Shown piece by piece: positions 16,566 to 24,151 of a stretch of 64,000 bases of DNA. A model generated the notes under the pieces. That model was not told the origin of the DNA. It did no database searches and saw nothing but the letters and a program-made list of their open reading frames with translations. Every line of letters begins with the position of its first letter. Position 1 is the stretch's first letter. The position numbers were made by a program, and so were the translations under genes. Origin of the DNA: an uncultured Microbacterium sp. (GTDB taxonomy: Bacteria; Actinomycetota; Actinomycetes; Actinomycetales; Microbacteriaceae); assembly GCA_913774665.1 (NCBI GenBank), contig CAJYHN010000008.1:92788-156787 (forward strand), in the 5' to 3' direction.

Positions 16566-17036
16566 ATGCCGCAGCAGACCGTGACCCTGACTCTCGGAGA
16601 GCCGATCTACGCGCAGGCCCTGTACTACACGGCGATGTTCTCGCAGAAGCCGTTCCGCGAGGCGCTGCTCGTCTACCGCCGGGGCGGGACGTACACGATC
16701 CTCTCCCCCGGCGAGGATCATCACGGGTGCTGGGTATCGGCCACGGCCCCTCTCGATCCCCCGCGGCACGTCTCATTCATGTCGTGGCCGTCCGCCGACT
16801 GGGACCACGACATCGCCGCCCACACCCTCACCTTCGCGCCCGATACCGGCGCGTTCACGCAGGAGCTGCGCCTGCCGGGCGAGCCCGTTCCGCGCGCGCA
16901 GCACGGATACGCCGTCGCCGTGCCGTCGCCCGACGAGATCGATTCCGGCCTCGGGTGGAAGGTTCTGCGGGAGCGGTACGCGGCGACCTTCGCTGCGCTA
17001 CACGACCTCGTCGGGGTGCGGGGGTCGGGCGGCTGA
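16566..17036 (+). CDS. Hypothetical protein
   Basis: 156 residues, soluble, beta-rich in appearance, with many aromatic residues (LYYTAMFS, MSWPSADWDHD). No signal peptide, membrane segment or motif is recognised. GAAAGGACC upstream of the ATG at 16566 serves as a plausible ribosome site. Length and codon usage fit the surrounding genes, so it is probably real. Confidence 0.6.
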   Translation: MPQQTVTLTLGEPIYAQALYYTAMFSQKPFREALLVYRRGGTYTILSPGEDHHGCWVSATAPLDPPRHVSFMSWPSADWDHDIAAHTLTFAPDTGAFTQELRLPGEPVPRAQHGYAVAVPSPDEIDSGLGWKVLRERYAATFAALHDLVGVRGSGG

Positions 17037-17056
17037 CCGACAGGCCGGTCCCCCGT

Positions 17057-17062
17057 TAGTCT
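17057..17062 (+). promoter_or_regulatory. -10 hexamer TAGTCT
   Basis: 6 nt before the ATG at 17069, so the transcript of the 17069-17643 gene pair is probably leaderless. Confidence 0.5.
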
Positions 17063-17068
17063 CGACTC

Positions 17069-17410
17069 ATGACCTGCTCCGCTCGCCCCACCTTCGCCGA
17101 GATCCACGAGTGGGTGACCGAATACGAAAAGCACGACCGTGTCGCGCACGCCACGGTGCACGTGCTCCGCCAGGACGACCCCGAGCACCTCGAGTCCGGC
17201 ATGGTGGCGATCCACCTCAACCACGGCCCCGCATCGATCTCGTTGAACGTGGACTGCGAGCGGACGTGGACGGCCTCTCTCTCGGAGCGCTCCGGCGAGT
17301 TCCCCCTGTCGGGCGGCAACCTCGTCGCGCTCGGCGAGGAGCTGTACACGACGGGAAAGCTCTGCGAGTACCTGCAGGCGCGCACCGACGAAGCCGTCGC
17401 GGCTTCGTGA
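17069..17410 (+). CDS. Hypothetical protein
   Basis: 113-residue soluble protein with an N-terminal amphipathic helix (TFAEIHEWVTEYEKHDRVAHA) and a strand-rich middle (SISLNVDCERTWTASLSE). No family recognised. It is the first gene of a two-gene unit; its stop overlaps the start of the DUF1653 gene (GTGA). Confidence 0.65.
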   Translation: MTCSARPTFAEIHEWVTEYEKHDRVAHATVHVLRQDDPEHLESGMVAIHLNHGPASISLNVDCERTWTASLSERSGEFPLSGGNLVALGEELYTTGKLCEYLQARTDEAVAAS

Positions 17411-17643
17411 CGCACAGCGAGCTGCCGCACATCGAACCCGGCGTCTACGAGCACTTCAAGGGCCAGCGCTACGAGGTGTTCGGCATTGCGAGGCACTCCG
17501 AGACCGAAGAGGTCTTCGTCTCGTACCGCACGCTGTACGGCGACCACTCTTTGTGGGTACGCCCGATCGCGATGTTCACCGAGCACATCGAGCGCGACGG
17601 ATACTCGGGTCCGCGGTTCCGTCGCGTCGGCCCCTCGAGCTGA
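17407..17643 (+). CDS. DUF1653 domain protein
   Basis: 78 residues, almost entirely the DUF1653 domain: GVYEHFKGQRYEVFGIARHS, then a YRTLYGDHSLWVRP segment, MFTEHIERDG and a closing PRF. These are small SH3-like single-domain proteins of unknown function. The GTG at 17407 overlaps the preceding stop, giving a compact full-length domain. Confidence 0.8.
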   Translation: MTHSELPHIEPGVYEHFKGQRYEVFGIARHSETEEVFVSYRTLYGDHSLWVRPIAMFTEHIERDGYSGPRFRRVGPSS

Positions 17644-17716
17644 CATCGCTCCCGGTGCGCTCCGCCGGGTTCACGGCATCCGTTCGACGTTCCCTCCGAC
17701 GGCGGTCCTCCCGTGA

Positions 17717-17722
17717 CAGAGT
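17717..17722 (+). promoter_or_regulatory. -10 hexamer CAGAGT
   Basis: 6 nt before the GTG at 17729; supports that start. Confidence 0.35.
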
Positions 17723-17728
17723 GACGGC

Positions 17729-18364
17729 GTGAAACTGTATTCCGACTTCGCCGTGCAACGCGGGCGTCAGGTGATCGCCGACATCGTCGCTCTCGCGCTC
17801 ATCGCGGTGAGCATTTTCGCGGGGATCACCGTCTTCTCCGCCGTCGACCAGTTCGCGCAGTTCGGCCGTCAGCTGCGGACCACCGGCGTGGACTTCCGCA
17901 CGTCGATGACCGACGCGGGCACGCGACTCGGAGGAGTTCCTTTCATCGGAGAAGGGATCAGCAGCCCGTTCACCACGGCGAGCTCCGCGGGCGACACCCT
18001 CACGGCGGTCGGCCAGACGCAGCAGGACATCGTTCGCCAGGCGGCGATCGCGCTCGGCGTCGGAGTCGCGGCGCTACCGATCCTCATCGTTCTGCTGGTC
18101 TGGCTCCTCCCCCGCCTCCGCTTCGTCTCGCTCGCGACGCGCACCCGGGCTCAGGTGCGCGCGGGCCTCACCACCGACCTTCTCGCGCTGCGGGCTCTCT
18201 CGCATCAGAAGGTGGGCACACTCACGAAGGTCGACCCCGACGCGGCGGCCGCCTGGCGCCGCGGCGACCCCGTCGTCATGCAGCGCCTCGCCGGTCTGGA
18301 GCTGAGGTCTGTCGGCATCCGAATCCCCTCACCGGGGCCGAATACCGCGGCGAGCGTGCGTTAG
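17729..18364 (+). CDS. Two-pass membrane protein, unknown function
   Basis: 211 residues. Membrane segments lie at about 16-39 and 110-130, separated by a polar, Thr/Ser/Gly-rich extracytoplasmic region, with a cytoplasmic C-terminal tail of about 75 residues (LLALRALSHQKVGTLTKVDP). No family recognised. Its last codon and the last codon of the convergent oxidoreductase gene share the same four bases (18361-18364). Confidence 0.7.
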   Translation: MKLYSDFAVQRGRQVIADIVALALIAVSIFAGITVFSAVDQFAQFGRQLRTTGVDFRTSMTDAGTRLGGVPFIGEGISSPFTTASSAGDTLTAVGQTQQDIVRQAAIALGVGVAALPILIVLLVWLLPRLRFVSLATRTRAQVRAGLTTDLLALRALSHQKVGTLTKVDPDAAAAWRRGDPVVMQRLAGLELRSVGIRIPSPGPNTAASVR

Positions 18365-19212
18365 GACCGTCCGTCACGAACGAGGGCGACGGATGCCGCG
18401 ATGTCGGCCGCCGCGGTCAGCCCCGACGCCATCGCGGTGACCACCGCAGCGGGGATTCGAGAATCGACCCTCTTCGCGACGTCGCCCGCTGCCCACACGC
18501 CCGCTCGGCTGGTGCGCCCGAGCGCATCGATCTCGATCCCCTCCGGGGCGGAGCGGATGCCGAGATCGTCCGCGATCCCCGATCGAGCGCGTGCGTTCGG
18601 GGGGATGAACGCGCAGGCAGCCTCGACCGCGTCGCCGTCGCGCAGGTCGATCCGCACCCCGGTAGCCGACCGGCTCACGGACAGGACATCTGCCGGTGCG
18701 ACGACCGGTACGGATGACGACAGCCCGCGTAGGAGCCCGCCCACATGCTCGGCGTGGCCCCCGTCGGAGATGACGGCGATCGGGCCGGGCGCGAACTCGT
18801 GACCGTGGCAGTAGGGGCACGGCAGCACGATGTCGCCCCAGAGTTCGCGAACCCCGGGGATGGGCAGCAACGCGTCGTCGACGCCGCTCGCGAGAAGGAG
18901 GCGTTCGGCGCTCCACTGCGCGCTCGGGGTGACGAGCACCAGCCCGCTCCCGTCCTCGCGCGCGGTCTCGACGCGCTCGGGCACGCGGCGCACCCAGGGA
19001 TAGGCGGCGAGTTCTTCATGCACGGCGGCCCGGAGCGCTGCGGGCTCCGCGCCCGCCCACCCGAGCACATTGCCCATCACCGACGAAGAGGCGTTCCGGT
19101 ACCGCCCGTCGTCGAAGACGACCGTCTCGACGTGCATTCGCCCGAGGGTGAGAGCAGCCTGCAGGCCCGCGGGGCCGCCCCCGATGATCGCCGCCTGATA
19201 CTTCCACGTCAC
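18361..19212 (-). CDS. Thioredoxin-reductase-like NAD(P)/FAD oxidoreductase with a CPYC motif
   Basis: 283 residues. The FAD-binding motif AIIGGGPAGLQAAL (about 7-20) is followed by the VVFDDGRYRN region and a redox-active CPYCHGHE motif mid-protein, in place of the CATCDG of classical thioredoxin reductase. The C-terminal GVWAAGDVAKR is the usual FAD-binding segment. CPYCHG forms occur in thioredoxin-reductase-like flavoproteins and dithiol oxidases of secondary metabolism, so the substrate may not be thioredoxin. The GTG at 19212 is chosen because CATAGT lies 6 nt upstream (leaderless). Confidence 0.85.
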   Translation of the reverse strand: MTWKYQAAIIGGGPAGLQAALTLGRMHVETVVFDDGRYRNASSSVMGNVLGWAGAEPAALRAAVHEELAAYPWVRRVPERVETAREDGSGLVLVTPSAQWSAERLLLASGVDDALLPIPGVRELWGDIVLPCPYCHGHEFAPGPIAVISDGGHAEHVGGLLRGLSSSVPVVAPADVLSVSRSATGVRIDLRDGDAVEAACAFIPPNARARSGIADDLGIRSAPEGIEIDALGRTSRAGVWAAGDVAKRVDSRIPAAVVTAMASGLTAAADIAASVALVRDGRS

Positions 19213-19218
19213 TGGATC

Positions 19219-19224
19219 ACTATG
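19219..19224 (-). promoter_or_regulatory. -10 hexamer CATAGT
   Basis: Read on the minus strand, 6 nt before the GTG at 19212. Confidence 0.4.
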
Positions 19225-19433
19225 ACGAATCCAGCGCCGACAGCCAAGGAAGATCGCCCGCTCGAGGGCGATTGATCGGAGCCGTCCAAGACGATGTGAG
19301 CCGGCATCGGCGGTTTGATCAACCTCCCCTGAGCCCTGTCGAATCACGCGGCTCGCGGCGTAGCATCGCGGTACGCCGGAGTCCCTCCGCGGCCTCCGGT
19401 GCCTCCGAACCGACGAGAGCACGGGAGATCCAG

Positions 19434-19835
19434 ATGGACACGATGGCGATGATGAAGTCGATGGACATGGGCGAGATGACCATGGACATGGATGCCATGC
19501 AGGAATGCATGCAGTCCCTGAACGCGTGCGCGATGGCCGCGGCGATGTGCGCCGGCAGCGACATGATGCACGGCGCCGAGATGGCCACGTGCTGCGCCAT
19601 GTGCTCGAACATGGTCGAGATGGCGCAGGCGACGATGCACATGATGATGCGTCCCGCCGGCATGAACATGGACGTGATGAGCGCCATGATGACCGCCTGC
19701 ATGACCATGGGCAAGGCATGCGCTGCCGAGTGCCGTGCGCACGGCGACATGGACGAGATGTGCCGCTACTGCGCCATGGCCTGCGACGACATGGTCATGA
19801 AGTGCGAGGCGATGATGGCCTCGATGACCGCCTGA
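19434..19835 (+). CDS. Four-helix-bundle copper-storage-like protein, extremely Met- and Cys-rich
   Basis: 133 residues with 13 cysteines (25, 32, 39, 53, 54, 57, 89, 96, 100, 110, 113, 117, 124) and 38 methionines. The Cys spacing of 3, 4 and 7 along predicted helices (CMQSLNAC, CCAMC, CAAEC, CRYCAMAC) matches Csp/DUF326 copper-storage proteins, which hold many Cu(I) ions inside a four-helix bundle. The Met content goes well beyond the Cys core and could add Cu(I) sites. No signal peptide, so a cytosolic Csp3-like role is likely. A GGGAG lies upstream of the ATG, and a hairpin terminator follows. Confidence 0.85.
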   Translation: MDTMAMMKSMDMGEMTMDMDAMQECMQSLNACAMAAAMCAGSDMMHGAEMATCCAMCSNMVEMAQATMHMMMRPAGMNMDVMSAMMTACMTMGKACAAECRAHGDMDEMCRYCAMACDDMVMKCEAMMASMTA

Positions 19836-19849
19836 GTTCTCTTCTTCGC

Positions 19850-19886
19850 GCGGCCGCTGACGTGTCGTCGGCGGCCGCTCGGCTTT
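19850..19886 (+). terminator. Hairpin terminator after the copper-storage gene
   Basis: GCGGCCGCTGAC, 5-nt loop, GTCGGCGGCCGC (one non-Watson-Crick position), then TCGGCTTTT. Confidence 0.65.
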
Positions 19887-19920
19887 TCAGCCATCAACCA
19901 GGGAGCGGGCGAGGTGCTTC

Positions 19921-20307
19921 TCAGCGCGATGCTCGCGCCGGCCGAGCGTTAATCGCGCGGAAGATCAGGTAGAAGCTCGACCAGAGGACGAATCCCACAA
20001 ACAGAAACAAGCTGATGACAAGAAGAACGCCAGCGGGAGTATCTATCGCAAACCATCCGCTGAGAAAAAGGGCAGGCAACACGGTCACCGCCATGATCGC
20101 GAAGTGAAGAATTGACTGCCGTCGCAGCGACCAGCGGTCGATCTGATAGATGACCGAGGTACCGGCAACCGCAGCGCTTATGACGGCGACCGCGAGCGTC
20201 GCGCGTCCGTTCTCCGCTTGCCCTTGAAGAAGGAGCGCACTTCCGATTCCGCCCATGATGACGAGCGGGATGCCACCTCGAAGGGCGGCCTGCGCAATGG
20301 GGCTCAT
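19921..20307 (-). CDS. DUF3021-type four-helix membrane protein
   Basis: 128 residues with four membrane segments arranged as two hairpins (IPLVIMGGIGSALLL, ATLAVAVISAAVAGTSVIYQ, FAIMAVTVLPALFLSGWF, GVLLVISLFLFVGFVLW), matching DUF3021. In firmicutes such proteins accompany LytTR regulators, but none is seen here. The ATG at 20307 is taken; a GTG six bases upstream is possible. No clear ribosome site is visible. The DNA is noticeably less G+C-rich than its surroundings (AT-rich codons such as AAA, ATT, GTA), suggesting recent transfer. Confidence 0.65.
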   Translation of the reverse strand: MSPIAQAALRGGIPLVIMGGIGSALLLQGQAENGRATLAVAVISAAVAGTSVIYQIDRWSLRRQSILHFAIMAVTVLPALFLSGWFAIDTPAGVLLVISLFLFVGFVLWSSFYLIFRAINARPARASR

Positions 20308-20451
20308 AATCACGAGTCAATCACGGGCCTCGGACTCAAACCCGCAACGCGACAAGCATCAACTCAGTCGCGACCCGACTTCGCCAAGGCGCAATCGCCT
20401 GCAGCGGTTCGCGAAGCACCACCCACCGAACTCACGTCGACGGGCGCTCCG

Positions 20452-20709
20452 TTATGCGGCGCGCGCGGTCGTGATGATCGCGGACGCGCTGAGCAGTTCG
20501 GCGACCGGGTGGTACGCCACCGGCTCCCCCGCCTCGATATCGACGGCCGGACCGACGATCCGCAGCTGAACCGTTGTGCCGTTCAGCAGGGCGACCGTTG
20601 CGGTCGAGCCGTTGGCCTCGATGACGAGGCCGTCCCACCAGGCTGAGGGGTTCGATGCTGCCATGCAGCGCTGGATCGGGTGGACTGTCGACGAGATCGT
20701 GCGGGACAT
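20452..20709 (-). CDS. Small hypothetical protein
   Basis: 85 residues beginning MSRTISSTVHPIQ; a strand-rich core (GLVIEANGSTATVALLNGTTVQLRIVG) suggests a small beta-barrel or SH3/KOW-like fold. No family recognised. GAAGGCAGG lies upstream of the ATG at 20709. Confidence 0.55.
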   Translation of the reverse strand: MSRTISSTVHPIQRCMAASNPSAWWDGLVIEANGSTATVALLNGTTVQLRIVGPAVDIEAGEPVAYHPVAELLSASAIITTARAA

Positions 20710-20835
20710 GGCTTCACCTGCCTTCGGAGGGGTTGGTGAGATGAAGCTACGGGATGCCGCGGGGGCGGGCGATCTGGGGCGTAGCGGGGCGTAACACCGC
20801 ACGTGACGACGTAGGTCAACGACAGAGTCCGGGCG

Positions 20836-21195
20836 TCACTCGGCGACGATCCCCCCGTCGTCGTCGAAACGAACACCCTCGGCTTCGAGCCGCTCACGTG
20901 CCGCGTGATGCACGACGCCGCGCCGCCGCGGATCGGTCTCCAGGAGACGTAACAGCGTCTCACGCGTGGTCGACGGATGCTCGGCCACGGCGATCCTGAC
21001 GCTCCAGAAACGGTCGTCGGCGAAACGATCCAGCACGGCAGCACTGGCGTTCGGATTCAGGGCGGCGACGTTGCGGATCGCCTGGTTCGGATCGGTGAAG
21101 AACGGCTCGAACTCGTCATCGGAACTCGCCGCCGACGCCCGCGCGTACCGGCGCTCCTCGTCGGCTCTTTCCTCCGGAATCTTGCGCTTTCCCAT
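20836..21195 (-). CDS. Leucine-rich-repeat-variant-like small protein
   Basis: 119 residues. A charged N-terminus (GKRKIPEERADEERRYARA) precedes helical repeats of the type QAIRNVAALNPNASAAVLDR and SVRIAVAEHPSTTRETLLRL, which resemble LRV/HEAT-like helical repeats. Probably a protein-protein interaction module; partner unknown. GGAGAGG precedes the ATG at 21195. Confidence 0.7.
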   Translation of the reverse strand: MGKRKIPEERADEERRYARASAASSDDEFEPFFTDPNQAIRNVAALNPNASAAVLDRFADDRFWSVRIAVAEHPSTTRETLLRLLETDPRRRGVVHHAARERLEAEGVRFDDDGGIVAE

Positions 21196-21425
21196 GTCGA
21201 TCCTCTCCGTCTGCGTCGTGTTCCCGTGACAAAGCCCGCGGCTCGCGACCGGGGCCGGCGGGCTCACCGTCGTCCTTGCCGCACACCGTTCAGCGACCAC
21301 GTCGCCCTCGCGATCACGACGATAGCTCCCACCACCGACACCCGGGAGGCTGGGGCAGCACGCCGAGGCGCACGCTGGTGGCGAAAGTCGAAGGCGCATG
21401 GACACGCCGAGCGGTGCAACGCCCG

Positions 21426-22715
21426 TCACGTGTGGGGCGCGTCGGCTCCCTCGAGCAGAAGGTCATCGTAGATCCGGAGGGCCAGCGCCACCTGCAGAGG
21501 ATCCACCCCGCGCGCTCCGACCGAGCCCTCGAACCGATCGACGCGCTGCCGCACGGTATTGCGATGCACGCCGAGGTGCTCCGCCGCCCGCACCGCGTTC
21601 TTGTCGGCGGCGTAGTAGGCCGCGACGGTGTCGCGCATCACGCGCGCCTGCTCGCCGGCACCGGCGTAGTCGCCCAGAACCTCGCGCACCCACGTCGCCG
21701 TCGCCGTGGCATCCTTCGTCAGCAGCTGGACCAGCGCGACCTGGGGGTCGGCGTACGACACCACAGCTCGGTCCCGGTAGCGGGGCGACGACAGCGCCAC
21801 GAGCCGTGCGATCGCGGCCTGCTCGTGCGTTCGGCGAAAACCCTCGACGTCGTGGCCCGGCTCGCCGAGGGCGGTCCGCACGCCGGGCACCGTCGCCACG
21901 AGTTCCTCCACCCGTGCCAGTGCTCCCGCGTCGAGCCGAGCCCCGCCGAACCATGCCCAGGCCGTGGATCGATCGACCACGGTGATGAGCGGCGCGGCGG
22001 ACGAGTGCACCACCGTGGCCAGTCGGCGCAGCAGGAGGTCGATCTCGTGCTGGCGCGCCGCGTCCTCGGCATCCACGTCGGACCAGGCCATCACCCCGAG
22101 GTGCGTCTGTGCGAGCGTGTATCCGGTCTCCGAGACGAACCCGCGGATCGGCAGGGAGTCTCCGCGCAGCACCTTGAGAATGATGCTCGCGTTGAGGGTC
22201 GCTCGGGTGCTCCACCAGCGCCGACGCTCCTGCTCGTGCACGCCGGTCACGAGCTGCAGGATCCAGTCGATGTAACGGTGCACGACGTCGGCGATGTCGC
22301 GGACGACGTCGATCTTGACGCGGTCGCTCACACCCAGGCGCTCGGCCTCGTCCATACCGAGCCGCAGGAACATGCTCTGACCCAGGTAGTAGGCGCGCGT
22401 CAGGGCCGCCAGGGGCACATCGCGCTGCGCGAGACGCGCCGCGTACTCGACGGCGGCCGTGGTCGGCTGCAGGCTCTCGAGATCGATGCCGTTCGCGAGG
22501 ATGTGGCAGATCGTCGTGACGTTGCCCTCGATACTCGCCTGCAGCATCTCGACCAGCTGAGGGTCGCCGCCCAGGTCGTCGATGCGGGATGCCAACAGGT
22601 CTCGCATCTCGCGGACGATCTCGGGCATGCGCAGGTCGAGCTGCCGCGCGACGAGCGCGAGGAGCTCGGAAACGTCGCCCGTGTGCTCTTCGGCGGAACC
22701 GGATGCCGTCGTCAC
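21426..22715 (-). CDS. PucR-family transcriptional regulator
   Basis: 429 residues. A long N-terminal sensory part (RsbT co-antagonist/GGDEF-like region typical of CdaR/PucR proteins) is followed by a C-terminal PucR HTH (AAEHLGVHRNTVRQRVDRFE, about residues 390-410). It is the last gene of the 26-27 kb operon and overlaps the flavoenzyme stop as GTGA, so it likely controls its own operon. The ligand is unknown; PucR proteins often sense small acids or purine metabolites. Confidence 0.85.
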   Translation of the reverse strand: MTTASGSAEEHTGDVSELLALVARQLDLRMPEIVREMRDLLASRIDDLGGDPQLVEMLQASIEGNVTTICHILANGIDLESLQPTTAAVEYAARLAQRDVPLAALTRAYYLGQSMFLRLGMDEAERLGVSDRVKIDVVRDIADVVHRYIDWILQLVTGVHEQERRRWWSTRATLNASIILKVLRGDSLPIRGFVSETGYTLAQTHLGVMAWSDVDAEDAARQHEIDLLLRRLATVVHSSAAPLITVVDRSTAWAWFGGARLDAGALARVEELVATVPGVRTALGEPGHDVEGFRRTHEQAAIARLVALSSPRYRDRAVVSYADPQVALVQLLTKDATATATWVREVLGDYAGAGEQARVMRDTVAAYYAADKNAVRAAEHLGVHRNTVRQRVDRFEGSVGARGVDPLQVALALRIYDDLLLEGADAPHT

Positions 22716-24151
22716 GCGGGCTGCGCCTCCCTGGCCCGTCTCGCGGGCGCAAGGCCCCGCAGCGCGCGCCGGGCGGCGTTTACGCCGCACAGTCCGTGGA
22801 TTCCCGGCCCCGGCGGCGTCGCCGCGGAACAGAGGTAGAAGCCCGGCACCCCCGTATCGTACGGCTGCGCCGAGATTCGCGGGCCGAGCATGAACTGCAG
22901 CGGTGTCTTGGCGCCGGTGAGGATGTCTCCCCCGACGAAGTTCGGGTTCCGCTGGCTCCACTCCGTCGCGGTGATCACCCGGGTCGCCAGGATGCGATCG
23001 CGGAATCCCGGGGCGAACCGCTCGATCTGCGAGACCAGAGCGTCGGTGGCGTCCCCGGAGTATCCGGCGGGCACGTGGGCGTACGCGTACAGCGGGTGAA
23101 TGTCGCCCACCGAGCGCTGCGGGTCGGCGACGTGCTGCTGACCGACGAGCACGAACGGGCGTTCCGGCATCCGCCCCTCGGCGACGGCGCGCTCGGCCGC
23201 CGCGATCTCGCGCGCAGGGCCCGCCAGATGCACGGTGCCGGCACGACCGGTCTCTTCCGCGCGCCACGGCACGCCGCTGGCGACCGCGAACTCCACCTTG
23301 AAGGCGGCGGGGCCGGGACGGAAGCGGCGGAACGCCTCGGCGATGCGACGGGGCAGGCTCCCCCCGAGGATCTCGGCGACGGCGTGCGGGTGCACGTCGA
23401 GCATGACGACGTCGTGCGGGGGCAGGTCGCGCCGGGATCGTATGCGACGACCGGTCTCGAACGTCACGCCACGCTCACGGAGCCGGGAGATGACGGCTGC
23501 GGTGAGCGTTCCGGTTCCGCCGGCGACGACGGGCCACCCCACGGCGTGTCCGGCGGTGATGATGCCCGCGCCGATCCCGCCGACGAGCGGTTGGTCGAGG
23601 CGCTGGAACGCGTGGGCCGCGACGCCCAGGAACAGAGCACGGGTTCGCTCCTCGGCGAAGGCACGCGCGGTCCACACCGGGGGCAGCGCGGCAGCGGCGC
23701 CGAACCGCGCGAGCAGCAGGGGGTGACGAGGGATGCCGACGAGAGGGCGGAGGATGTCTTCCGACAGCGCCGCGAACGAGCGCGACGAGGGGCCGAAGAG
23801 GGTCTGCCACCGCCATCCGTCGGCGCCGAGGCCGGCCGCGGTCTCGACGATCGAGCGACGGAGCAACACCACGTCGCCGTCGTCGAGCGGGTGGGCGCAG
23901 TCGATCTCGGGGAGGACCCAGGGCGATTCCGGCAGGTCGAGGTCGGCGAAGTACGGCGAGCCGGCCGCCATCGGGTGGACCGCGGCGCAGTGGTCCTGGA
24001 TGAGACCCGCGAGGAGGGGCTCGCTGTTGCGCGCCCCTCCCCCGAGTTCGTCCGCCGCCTCGACGACGTGTACGTCCAGGCCTGCGTCCGAAAGGGTCGC
24101 GGCAGCGGCCAGCCCGTTGGGACCGCTGCCGACGACCACTGCGCGTGTCAT
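22712..24151 (-). CDS. Phytoene-dehydrogenase-like (PYROXD2-type) FAD oxidoreductase
   Basis: 479 residues. The N-terminal FAD motif AVVVGSGPNGLAAAATL is followed by VVEAADELGGGARNSE, and the C-terminal region GFYLCSAATPPGPGIHGLCGVNAA is typical of PYROXD2-like enzymes. The reaction is unknown. It overlaps both the DUF3556 gene (ATGA) and the PucR gene (GTGA), so the three are translationally coupled. Distinct from the CrtI-like enzyme at 4965-6407, which shares only the fold. Confidence 0.85.
   Translation of the reverse strand: MTRAVVVGSGPNGLAAAATLSDAGLDVHVVEAADELGGGARNSEPLLAGLIQDHCAAVHPMAAGSPYFADLDLPESPWVLPEIDCAHPLDDGDVVLLRRSIVETAAGLGADGWRWQTLFGPSSRSFAALSEDILRPLVGIPRHPLLLARFGAAAALPPVWTARAFAEERTRALFLGVAAHAFQRLDQPLVGGIGAGIITAGHAVGWPVVAGGTGTLTAAVISRLRERGVTFETGRRIRSRRDLPPHDVVMLDVHPHAVAEILGGSLPRRIAEAFRRFRPGPAAFKVEFAVASGVPWRAEETGRAGTVHLAGPAREIAAAERAVAEGRMPERPFVLVGQQHVADPQRSVGDIHPLYAYAHVPAGYSGDATDALVSQIERFAPGFRDRILATRVITATEWSQRNPNFVGGDILTGAKTPLQFMLGPRISAQPYDTGVPGFYLCSAATPPGPGIHGLCGVNAARRALRGLAPARRAREAQPA

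Noticed and set aside
20319-20350. Minus-strand GCGGGTTTGAGTCCGAGG resembling a tRNA T-arm.
   Set aside because: The five stem positions do not pair and no acceptor or anticodon arm is found beside it.
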